In this document: positions 26,339-33,601 of the stretch, in pieces | How positions within the stretch are numbered: position 1 is the stretch's first letter | How the letters are laid out: every line of letters begins with the position of its first letter | IMG/VR virus record: IMGVR_UViG_3300020177_000013 | Location: 1-44,069 of that record | DNA length: 44,069 nucleotides | Reading direction: 5' to 3' (one strand) | From: a virus | Notes under the pieces: generated by a model | Told to the model about the DNA's origin: nothing | The model's input: only the letters and a program-made list of their open reading frames with translations | Database searches by the model: none | Position numbers and translations under genes: made by a program

Positions 26339-27637
26339 TTATTTAATTTTTTCTATCTCTATTACTTCAGTATCTTTACTGAATCTTGCAAAATTTGTAG
26401 CTCTACCTTGTCTAAATATGCCACCTACCATCTCACCGCTAAATACACCTCTTTTACCAAAGACGTAACTATCTTCACATACTACATTTTTGCTAACATA
26501 AGATTCCTCAATTTTACAATCCTCAACTACAGTAGCTCCAAATAAGTTAGATTCAAATACTGAGCTATTTTTAATGTCACATCCAAAGATATCACAGTTA
26601 ATTATATTACCTTGAATAACAGAATCTACAATATCAATTCCTTTAACTTCAAAGCATCTCATAAGCTTGGCATCCTTAATTTGTATTCTACCACTATCGG
26701 CGTCATAATTAATTAAACCTTCTTTCATATCGGCTTTAGTTAATAGCTCAAATATCTTTTCTCTTATGCGAGGATAAAACATTTCCACTATTTGGTCTTC
26801 TGTTTTAAGATCAATCATTAAATGAATATCTGGGAACTTTTCCTTGAATGCCTTATATGTCTTATAGGACTCTATTACATGTCTGTGTTTTTCTAATACA
26901 GAATCCAAAAGCTTCAAATCATCTTCAGTGTAATTAGGATTAACAAGAGTTTCATAGAGTGAGGTAATAAAATGCTCGGTCATTGAAAGTATAGTGGAAT
27001 ACTTCTTTTCATAATCCTTTCCACCTAAATACCTAAACTCAATATACCCTTTAGGTATCTTAGTAAAGTTTATACCATAATACTTGTCATTAACAAATGC
27101 GTAATTTCTCCAAATGTTTTTACCTGGTGATGACTGTGTCATTCCACTTAAAGGTACAATAAACTTTATTGACTTTGCATAAACAGAATCCTTTCTATTA
27201 GGAAAGGCTTCATAAACACGGTCTTCATCAAAATTAAGAACAAATTTACCAATATCTAATTTAGACATATTGGTAATAGGTCCTAATTTTTTACCGTCAA
27301 ACGCAAGATTGACATGGATAGAACACCTTTCATTAGTAGTACCGTTTTCTCTTATCCACTTTAATGTTTTGGCCATTATTAATTTTGCCTCAACAAAAGG
27401 TAAAGGCCCTGTGACCAATTCAATCATCCCTGTACCACCAGAGTTATCCGGCTCCATTTTAAAGACATCCTCGGTTGGAGCAAAATCACTATGGGCTTTT
27501 TCCTCTATTCTAATTTTCTTATTAAGAGTTCTAGAAAGACTCTCTTTGGCTGAATCTATACTTTCATTTGCAAAAAATTCAAATTCAAATCCAACCTTAG
27601 AGGAATGAATAGCATTAAGTTCTTCGTTAGAATACAT
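26339..27637 (-). CDS. Amidoligase-like enzyme fused to a pentapeptide-type beta-helix
   Basis: The product has 432 residues. The N-terminal 215 residues carry signature blocks of the glutamine-synthetase-like COOH-NH2 ligases (Amidoligase_2 type): KVGFEFEFF with E18/E20, GMIELVTGPLP with E73, CSIHVNLAF with H108/N110, and GYIEFRYLGGK with E200/R202. Such enzymes form amide bonds between carboxyl and amino groups using ATP. Residues 215-305 are helical. Residues about 319-410 repeat every five residues with small or hydrophobic centres (VIQGNIINCDIFGCDIKNSS), like a right-handed pentapeptide beta-helix. The gene lies between the S1-like and gp13-like genes. Its promoter sits in a hairpin loop, and its AGGA Shine-Dalgarno sequence is in the 3' arm. 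Substrate unknown. Confidence 0.65.
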   Translation of the reverse strand: MYSNEELNAIHSSKVGFEFEFFANESIDSAKESLSRTLNKKIRIEEKAHSDFAPTEDVFKMEPDNSGGTGMIELVTGPLPFVEAKLIMAKTLKWIRENGTTNERCSIHVNLAFDGKKLGPITNMSKLDIGKFVLNFDEDRVYEAFPNRKDSVYAKSIKFIVPLSGMTQSSPGKNIWRNYAFVNDKYYGINFTKIPKGYIEFRYLGGKDYEKKYSTILSMTEHFITSLYETLVNPNYTEDDLKLLDSVLEKHRHVIESYKTYKAFKEKFPDIHLMIDLKTEDQIVEMFYPRIREKIFELLTKADMKEGLINYDADSGRIQIKDAKLMRCFEVKGIDIVDSVIQGNIINCDIFGCDIKNSSVFESNLFGATVVEDCKIEESYVSKNVVCEDSYVFGKRGVFSGEMVGGIFRQGRATNFARFSKDTEVIEIEKIK

Positions 27638-27638
27638 A

Positions 27639-27677
27639 TTTATCCTGATTTGTTTATATATTCCAAACCAGGATAAA
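27639..27677 (-). promoter_or_regulatory. Hairpin with the late promoter as its loop, hiding the amidoligase Shine-Dalgarno sequence
   Basis: An almost perfect 14-bp stem: 9 bp pairing 27639-27647 with 27669-27677, a G-U wobble (48/68), then 4 bp (49-52 with 64-67). The 11-base loop (27653-27663) is exactly the promoter box GAATATATAAA on the minus strand. The 3' arm CAGGATAAA contains AGGA and ends one base before the ATG at 27637. RNA entering from the S1 gene would sequester AGGA; RNA started at the box would not. Confidence 0.7.
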
Positions 27678-27679
27678 GG

Positions 27680-28852
27680 TTATACTAAGTTCATTGTAAT
27701 CTTACGATCTGCTGTATTGATACTTTGGATCTTAACTTGAAGCATGTCTCCTTTAGTAACTTCAGTATCTTTAAGTTTGGTTTTATGTATAAGTCCACTA
27801 ATACCTTTTTCCAATTCAACAAATGCGCCGTACTTAGTAACCTTGGTAACTTTACCTTCAGTAACCATCATTGGTTTATACTTTTCTTCAGCACCGTCCC
27901 ATAGATCAACCTTAGGACCTTGTTGACTTAAAATGATTTTCTTTTCTGAAATAATTTCTTTAGTCCAAAAACTAATTTCATCACCCGGTTTAATTTCACG
28001 GTTTTCAAATTTGGCTAAAGTCTCTTCATCTATTTCATTTTTAGGAATTAATCCAGTGAGGCATTCATTAAATTCAGCAAAGATACCAAATTTAGTGGTA
28101 CCTGTGACAAAGCCGGTAATATGATCTTTGATATTTTCTCTTAACGACTCAACAGTGGAAGGTATCATAGTTCTTAAATATTCTCTATGAGAAACTACGA
28201 TAGTTTGTTTTTCGTTTGAATATGTAATAGGCATTACAATAAGCTCTTTACCAACCAATACATTAAAGTCATAAAGCTTATTTAATCCACCTAAGGATCC
28301 TGGCATAAAACATTGGATTCCACCAACTTCAACCCAGTAACCACCATGTATTAGTTCTTTGACATAACCAGTAAATCCTACTGTCTTATCTCCTATTGCA
28401 GCATAGATTTCATTTCTCTTAACTTCATCTAATGCATCTGCAATTGAAGCATAAAGAACCCCTCTTGATTGTCTCTTTACTTTTATATCAACAGACATCC
28501 CAACCTCTAATTGGTCTACGATTTCTTTAGGTTCTTTTGTTAACACACAAACAGCAGTATTCTTCTGTGAAATATCAATAAGTGCTTCAACTTTAGTTTC
28601 AACTTCCACATCATCTATGATTTGCTTAATCTTCTTAATGTGGACTATTTCACCTTGTGTTATGTAATTATTTGCTTCTTCTGATTTTTGAAGTCGGACA
28701 ACTTCCTCATCGGCTAGTTGATACATTTTAATAGCCTCAGCTGTATATGATTCGTTACATAATAGTTTTGTGCCTTTAGGTACCTGTACCTTTACTGTCT
28801 TTGTGTCAAATGGATCGTCGCTAAGCTGGATCGTGATTTCTTGTTCAATCAT
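27680..28852 (-). CDS. Ribosomal protein S1-like RNA-binding protein with four S1 domains
   Basis: The 390-residue product contains four S1/OB-fold modules at about residues 63-135, 156-223, 243-311 and 329-390. The last is canonical (EGKVTKVTKYGAFVELEKG, then SGLIHKTKL). The third (ITGFVTGTTKFGIFAEFNE) and second (GFTGYVKELIHGGYWVEVGG) fit well, and the first is degenerate. Residues 1-60 precede the modules and are unassigned. Bacterial S1 has six modules and brings unstructured leaders to the ribosome. A phage copy could favour A-rich phage leaders that lack Shine-Dalgarno sequences, or melt the leader hairpins in this operon; both are inference. It has its own late-type promoter and sits among baseplate genes, which is an unusual place. 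Confidence 0.8.
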   Translation of the reverse strand: MIEQEITIQLSDDPFDTKTVKVQVPKGTKLLCNESYTAEAIKMYQLADEEVVRLQKSEEANNYITQGEIVHIKKIKQIIDDVEVETKVEALIDISQKNTAVCVLTKEPKEIVDQLEVGMSVDIKVKRQSRGVLYASIADALDEVKRNEIYAAIGDKTVGFTGYVKELIHGGYWVEVGGIQCFMPGSLGGLNKLYDFNVLVGKELIVMPITYSNEKQTIVVSHREYLRTMIPSTVESLRENIKDHITGFVTGTTKFGIFAEFNECLTGLIPKNEIDEETLAKFENREIKPGDEISFWTKEIISEKKIILSQQGPKVDLWDGAEEKYKPMMVTEGKVTKVTKYGAFVELEKGISGLIHKTKLKDTEVTKGDMLQVKIQSINTADRKITMNLV

Positions 28853-28878
28853 TTATTTTTTATTAAAGCGTGATTATA

Positions 28879-28890
28879 GATTATATATTA
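28879..28890 (-). promoter_or_regulatory. Late-type promoter box
   Basis: The minus strand reads TAATATATAATC, 26 bases before the S1-like ATG at 28852. A second TATAATC follows immediately (direct repeat). The leader after it is A-rich (AATAAAAAATAA) with no Shine-Dalgarno sequence. Confidence 0.6.
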
Positions 28891-28934
28891 CTCTGTTGAC
28901 TTATAATAGTTATACACCTAAGTATTCTAATTGT

Positions 28935-29237
28935 TTAAACAATGATAGCAGGTGGTGATGGTGCTGTTGTGGCACCGGCTTGAGCAGCAGGGCTACCTGC
29001 AGTAGCAACGGCTTGTCCTGGTGGTATAGTAATTGTTTGAGATCTTATATATGCATCAATAGCAGGTGTAGCTAATTTAGCAAACACAACAGATGAAGAA
29101 GTAACTGCTGCTGTTAGGTTAGCCGCGCCTGAATCCAAACCTAATGGGTTAGCTTTAATAACAGCAATAAAGTCGGTTAATGCTGCTGCATATGCTGCAG
29201 TCAATGCGGTTTCTAAAGTTGGGGGTACTAATGCCAT
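28935..29237 (-). CDS. Small Ala/Pro-rich protein after the spike gene
   Basis: The 100-residue product is not recognised. Residues 1-65 form Ala-rich helices (LTAAYAAALTDFIAVIK). The tail is low complexity and Gly/Pro/Ala/Thr-rich (TITIPPGQAVATAGSPAAQA, ending SPPAIIV). No signal peptide or membrane segment stands out. It follows the gp5-like spike gene and has its own late promoter, so a baseplate or spike accessory role is plausible. The sequence shows no more. Confidence 0.5.
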   Translation of the reverse strand: MALVPPTLETALTAAYAAALTDFIAVIKANPLGLDSGAANLTAAVTSSSVVFAKLATPAIDAYIRSQTITIPPGQAVATAGSPAAQAGATTAPSPPAIIV

Positions 29238-29253
29238 AATGTATTGTTTATCA

Positions 29254-29265
29254 GTTTATATATTA
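29254..29265 (-). promoter_or_regulatory. Late-type promoter box
   Basis: The minus strand reads TAATATATAAAC, identical over 12 bases to the box at 1543-1554. Its first three bases are the TAA stop of the gp5-like gene. It lies 16 bases before the ATG at 29237. The leader is A-rich without a Shine-Dalgarno sequence. Confidence 0.6.
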
Positions 29266-30180
29266 GTCAGTAGTATTCTTCTTGCTATATGCAGGTTCAG
29301 GTGACGGTACCATGGGAGGACTAGTTGGAGCACCTAAATTACCAACGTGAGTATGACTATCAACCCAAGCTCTAAAAGTATCACCTTTAATAACAGACTC
29401 GGCAGCGGCTTCACCTAACTTGATTCTAGGTGAATTAACATGTGTTTCACCAGACGCATTAATCTTAGCATCAATACAATTAACAACAGTATTCGTATCT
29501 GCATTAATTACAGTATCTGCTCCACTATTAATTGTAAATTGAGCTGAATGTGTAAATGTAATATTACCGTCATTAAGCATTACGATAGAGTCACCGTTTG
29601 CATTAATAATCTCAACCGAGTTATCGGGTTTAATGTTAACTGTAGTTGGACCTTCTGTGGTTGTATAATCCATCATCAGTCCCTTTTCCTCAGTAAAGAA
29701 AACCTTTATATGTTCACCTTCTCTTTCATTTGTTACCTCAGGGTTCCCAGATTGTAGGTCAGCAGTTAAACCAAATGCTGTATCATATATTAATACATGG
29801 GAGTTAGGATAAGCGGCCTCTATCTCCGCCTTCGTCTCATCAGAAGGGTATAGGGACTCATGATACACGGGTGAATAGTAATTACCGTTATCAAAAGTTA
29901 CCCTTAATATGGTGCCGAGTTTAGGTACCGAAAATGTACCACTTCCTGAATTACTTCCACCTGAAGATGCAACTGATGGCCTAGCCCACGGCAAAGAAGC
30001 AGTTGGCATAATGTAAGCGCTCTGTGGATCTTCTGGGTCTTGGCGTTGATCCATTTTACCGAAGACTCTAATCTTAATCCTCCCTTCAAATAGATCATCG
30101 TTAGTATCCTCAACGATACCAACCCAATTGCTCCCTTTAAGATTATCAGCTTTTAAATCCCTTGTGGTTAATTTACCCAT
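29263..30180 (-). CDS. Baseplate central spike, gp5-like OB fold and beta-helix, no lysozyme domain
   Basis: The product has 305 residues. Residues about 18-112 match the gp5/VgrG OB domain: WVGIVEDTNDDLFEGRIKIR, then LPWARPSV and VPKLGTILRVTFDNGNYYSP. Residues about 155-255 are short alternating strands (VEIINANGDSIVMLNDGNIT, FTINSGADTVINADTNTVVN) typical of the intertwined spike beta-helix. The last 40 residues (SHTHVGNLGAPTSPP) resemble the C-terminal clamp seen in spike proteins. T4 gp5 (575 residues) has a lysozyme domain between the OB and helix; here the OB runs almost directly into the helix, so this spike has no peptidoglycan-cutting domain of its own. Confidence 0.75.
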   Translation of the reverse strand: MGKLTTRDLKADNLKGSNWVGIVEDTNDDLFEGRIKIRVFGKMDQRQDPEDPQSAYIMPTASLPWARPSVASSGGSNSGSGTFSVPKLGTILRVTFDNGNYYSPVYHESLYPSDETKAEIEAAYPNSHVLIYDTAFGLTADLQSGNPEVTNEREGEHIKVFFTEEKGLMMDYTTTEGPTTVNIKPDNSVEIINANGDSIVMLNDGNITFTHSAQFTINSGADTVINADTNTVVNCIDAKINASGETHVNSPRIKLGEAAAESVIKGDTFRAWVDSHTHVGNLGAPTSPPMVPSPEPAYSKKNTTD

Positions 30181-30183
30181 ATG

Positions 30184-31554
30184 TTATCCAAATATATTAG
30201 TTGAATTGAGCGGTGGTCCAGAAGGCTGTGGTGAAAATAATGTTGTTGAATTTAATCCTCCTGTAAATGAAGGGGTTTGTCCAGCAAAAATATTATCATC
30301 AATACTTTGGTTAATACCTTGCGCAGATTGACCAGCAAAAGCTTGTATTGCGGCACCATTCAATGAATTAATTAAACCTTGCGGATTACTAACAGTATTA
30401 ACTAAATCATTTCTTAGACCAAAGACATTACCTAAAGCTAGCCCTTGTGTAAATGAATTAACCGTTCTCTCTGCAAAATTCTTAAATCCTTTAACCGCAT
30501 TATCCTTAAGGTTTTCAAATTTAGATTCCGCTAATCCACCTAATGATTGCTTCTCTAATAGTTTATTCTTAGTACTTATTTGACCATCTAAAGTTTTAGG
30601 TTGAAGATTTGCAGTATCTTTTAATGCAGAGTCATAACCAGAGAACTGGGATTCTACTTCAACATTACCATAAGACCATTTCATTGAAGATGTAGCAAAA
30701 GCAGCACCTCCTCCACTAACATTAGTAACATTTGCAAATACAGTACCGCTTGCAGTGGCATCCCATTTACATTCTGTAAACTTAAATGTTATCATTGATG
30801 TATTTTCATTTACAAATTTAGTTAAGTCATTCTCTGGTGAATTAGGATTACCTGCAGTAGCAGCTTTTCTAACTTTATGAAATTTTCTAATCTCTAATAC
30901 ATCTACATAAACATTAAAATACATTAAGTTTATCGGCAATACCGTTCTTCTATATTTAACATCATAACATGCAGCTTTATATAGACTAAAGAGAGCAGAC
31001 ATTTTTAAATCTATAGCCTCAAGTAAACCTACAGTAATACCTTCTCCATCGGCAGACCCAACAAAGGGTGTCATTGTAACTGTCTTATTCCACGCTTCAG
31101 TAATACCTTCTATTGTTTGGAAGTAATAAGGTCTCTTCTTTTCAATTTCTCTCATACCTTGAATAAATCCTCTAAGATAGGTTGCTCTAGTAGTTTCACC
31201 AACCGTTTCTAAATACCCAACAGCTGATTCGCCATTAGGAGTATTAATTTGTCCTGCTTCTGGTGCACCACCTGAACCAGCAGTATTAGGTACCGATGGG
31301 CTACCTTCTTCAGCACCGTTGAATAATGGGCTATGTGCATCAAATCTTATATTAAAACCTAAGTATGTTGGATCATCTAAAGTAGTAACACCATTACCTC
31401 CACCCTGTGCATTAGTTGCAGGAGTAACAAAAGTTTTGGCAAAATCATAAGAACTAGGAAATTGGCCAGTAATGTTACCTAACCTATCGGCATTAAGGTA
31501 ATCCTGCGGTACCCCCTGTGGATTCAATGGGTTATATAACTCTAATGTAGGCAT
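30184..31554 (-). CDS. Baseplate / tail-tube-end structural protein
   Basis: The product has 456 residues. Segments YLGFNIRFD, YYFQTIEGITEAWNK and RRTVLPINLMYFNVYVDVLE, then ITFKFTECKWD and MKWSYGNVEVES, recall a structural-protein family I associate with large phages of Bacteroidota. The later strand order resembles tube-fold proteins such as gp48/gp54, but gp48 or gp54 equivalence is inferred. Residues about 350-456 are low complexity with N, Q, G and S. It lies between the hub gene (31578-33059) and the spike gene (29263-30180) and has its own late promoter. Confidence 0.5.
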   Translation of the reverse strand: MPTLELYNPLNPQGVPQDYLNADRLGNITGQFPSSYDFAKTFVTPATNAQGGGNGVTTLDDPTYLGFNIRFDAHSPLFNGAEEGSPSVPNTAGSGGAPEAGQINTPNGESAVGYLETVGETTRATYLRGFIQGMREIEKKRPYYFQTIEGITEAWNKTVTMTPFVGSADGEGITVGLLEAIDLKMSALFSLYKAACYDVKYRRTVLPINLMYFNVYVDVLEIRKFHKVRKAATAGNPNSPENDLTKFVNENTSMITFKFTECKWDATASGTVFANVTNVSGGGAAFATSSMKWSYGNVEVESQFSGYDSALKDTANLQPKTLDGQISTKNKLLEKQSLGGLAESKFENLKDNAVKGFKNFAERTVNSFTQGLALGNVFGLRNDLVNTVSNPQGLINSLNGAAIQAFAGQSAQGINQSIDDNIFAGQTPSFTGGLNSTTLFSPQPSGPPLNSTNIFG

Positions 31555-31565
31555 ATAAGATTTAT

Positions 31566-31576
31566 TTTATTTATTC
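31566..31576 (-). promoter_or_regulatory. Late-type promoter box
   Basis: The minus strand reads GAATAAATAAA, 11 bases before the ATG at 31554 and just after the hub gene stop. Identical to the boxes at 12899-12909 and 41440-41450. Confidence 0.6.
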
Positions 31577-31577
31577 A

Positions 31578-33059
31578 TTAAGTAGATGGAACCACTTCTC
31601 TTCTACGTAAATGTAATCTCTGTCTAAGACCACCTGGTTTTGTAAGTATATACTCAATCCCTGTTATAACATAAAAGCCTGTAAGATATTCATTAATAAT
31701 TCCGTTTTGGCTAGTCTTATCACTTGCTACATTATCAGGTGATTCCTTTCTTCTTTGTGAATCATTAGGTACATCCTCGTCATTCTCTGGGGCAGTAAGA
31801 GTACTTTTAACATTTGAAGCAAACTCTAAGATTTGACAATAAATTCTACTATACCTTAACATAGCAGGATTGATTGTATCTAACTCTAAGACCATTCCAA
31901 ATTTATTCATTTCTGCTAAGTTTTGAAAATTTAAGATAGATGCATAGTAATAGTTTCCATGAACATTATCACCCTGTGTTCCTAAATACTTAAACTTAAC
32001 TTGATCATTTCTTGGTCCTTCTACTTCACCATTAATAACTCTGCCTTTTGTTGCAGGTATCATACCGGGTGTATCGTTTGTTAGCGGATCAACAAATTCA
32101 CTAACAAATTCCTTTGCTTCTAAATCCCAATACTGTGTATATCTTTTATAGCCATTATTTTTACTAATCTGACCGCTCTTATTTACCTGCTGATATTTTG
32201 AAATGTATCTAGCGGTTCCTTGAAACTGTATCATATTACTAAGCATATTAGGAAATTCATAATCGCTTTCAGCTTCATCACCACTTCCCATCGTATCCAT
32301 TGCATTTTGGCTAAACATTTGACTGGTTTCTAAATCATTTTCTTGACCAAACAACTTATTAGCATTAACAAAGGTTAAGTAATAGTAAGGATCAATATAT
32401 GCTGTAAAGAAAGAATCATCATTAAGATATGAATTAGATGTAATATCTTGTATGAAAGTTTCAGCAGTATCATATGGGTTTGTCCAGGTTTGTTGATCTG
32501 CAGTATCTTCTTCATTTGATGCAAAACCTAATTGTAATTCTTCTGCTACAGAAAGTAAAGAATTCCAACTAGTGTTATCTTGAAACTGAACCTTCTCTGT
32601 AAATAGGTTAGGTACATGCATTCTACCTTCAATCATTAATTGTGAAGCTGTATTCGTAGATCCTCCACCACCTAATGGCTTAATATCTTCAACCGTAAAA
32701 TCAATTCTTATTGGTTTAAATGTGGTTTCATTACCCTGTGATCTAATGTATACCTGAATAATATCACCATCCTTTGGATAATACCTTGCAGTAAACATAC
32801 CGTCCCTATCATAAAAAGAAAATCTACATGTAGGATAAAAACCAGTACAGCTAAGCTCAAACATTTCCAATCTATCCCCCTGTACATCATAACCATTTAC
32901 TCTAATGATAGGTATCATTGAAGTAAACTTTGTAGGTTTTTCTTTCATTGATGTTCCTTGTGAGTTTTCAGTACCACTTTCTACATCAATAACTTCTAAT
33001 TCATCAAGTTCTATTGTCGGTTCTATGACCGTTAATATGTTTCTTTCTACCGCTGACAT
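31578..33059 (-). CDS. Baseplate hub protein, gp27-like
   Basis: The product has 493 residues. The N-terminal 180 residues show the hub/gpD tube-like layout: RLEMFELSCTGFYPTCRFSF, then DGDIIQVYIRSQ and RIDFTVEDIKP. This is followed by a wedge-type insertion with WNSLLSVAEELQLGF, as in VgrG and gp27 proteins, where a helix follows the first barrel. The C-terminus has YLTGFYVITGIEYILTKPGG and basic RQRLHLRRR. gp27 forms the trimeric ring that carries the spike. It lies immediately after the LysM gene (TAATATG junction) and upstream of the tube-end gene. The Asp/Glu-rich stretch at about 425-455 is a likely disordered loop. Confidence 0.65.
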   Translation of the reverse strand: MSAVERNILTVIEPTIELDELEVIDVESGTENSQGTSMKEKPTKFTSMIPIIRVNGYDVQGDRLEMFELSCTGFYPTCRFSFYDRDGMFTARYYPKDGDIIQVYIRSQGNETTFKPIRIDFTVEDIKPLGGGGSTNTASQLMIEGRMHVPNLFTEKVQFQDNTSWNSLLSVAEELQLGFASNEEDTADQQTWTNPYDTAETFIQDITSNSYLNDDSFFTAYIDPYYYLTFVNANKLFGQENDLETSQMFSQNAMDTMGSGDEAESDYEFPNMLSNMIQFQGTARYISKYQQVNKSGQISKNNGYKRYTQYWDLEAKEFVSEFVDPLTNDTPGMIPATKGRVINGEVEGPRNDQVKFKYLGTQGDNVHGNYYYASILNFQNLAEMNKFGMVLELDTINPAMLRYSRIYCQILEFASNVKSTLTAPENDEDVPNDSQRRKESPDNVASDKTSQNGIINEYLTGFYVITGIEYILTKPGGLRQRLHLRRREVVPST

Positions 33060-33060
33060 A

Positions 33061-33600
33061 TTAGTTTGCTTTAGTGTTTCTACTGTTTAGGTTAGTTCCT
33101 AACTTAATCTTACCGCCTTCATACTGTTTGGTTTCTTGACCAGGCTGTAACATATTAGGAGGCATAGGTTGTTTAACACCAGCTTTACTAGTCTTTGCTT
33201 TTTCAATAAGTCTCTGCATTCTTCCTTGATCCTTTTCGCTCTGTCTACCTGTATCAATATAAGCTTCTTGTGTTGAATTAGGTCTGGATGCAGGATTAGG
33301 TCTAGAGTAAACAAGATCTTGTCTAGATAAATTAGGTATGACAAGAATATCACCTTCGGCAATAGTAAAAGGGTTAAAGATATTGTTAACTACACAAATA
33401 GCATCTATGAATTCACCGCTACCAAAATAGAGTTCCGATATCTTATCAATTCTACCTACTTGGTCAATCTGTACATAATGCAATGCCTTAACACCTAAGT
33501 CTGCGTTATATGTAAATGACGGTGCAGTTAGGTCATAATAAAACTCACCAGTTCTTTCCTCTGTCAATTTATTCTTTAATGCTAACGATTTAATATTCAT
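33061..33600 (-). CDS. LysM-domain baseplate protein (gp53-like candidate)
   Basis: The product has 179 residues. A LysM module lies at about residues 45-92: QVGRIDKISELYFGSGEFI, then NNIFNPFTIAEGDILVIPN. It starts with a helix and ends in the typical P-x-x-I-x-x-GD-x-L-x-IP. The C-terminal 85 residues are Pro/Asn/Lys-rich and probably disordered. In contractile phages a LysM protein in the hub region either bolts hub or wedge parts together or grips peptidoglycan; T4 gp53 is a LysM-like wedge protein of 196 residues. It is coupled by one-base junctions to the genes at 33602-35398 and 31578-33059. Confidence 0.7.
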   Translation of the reverse strand: MNIKSLALKNKLTEERTGEFYYDLTAPSFTYNADLGVKALHYVQIDQVGRIDKISELYFGSGEFIDAICVVNNIFNPFTIAEGDILVIPNLSRQDLVYSRPNPASRPNSTQEAYIDTGRQSEKDQGRMQRLIEKAKTSKAGVKQPMPPNMLQPGQETKQYEGGKIKLGTNLNSRNTKAN

Positions 33601-33601
33601 A

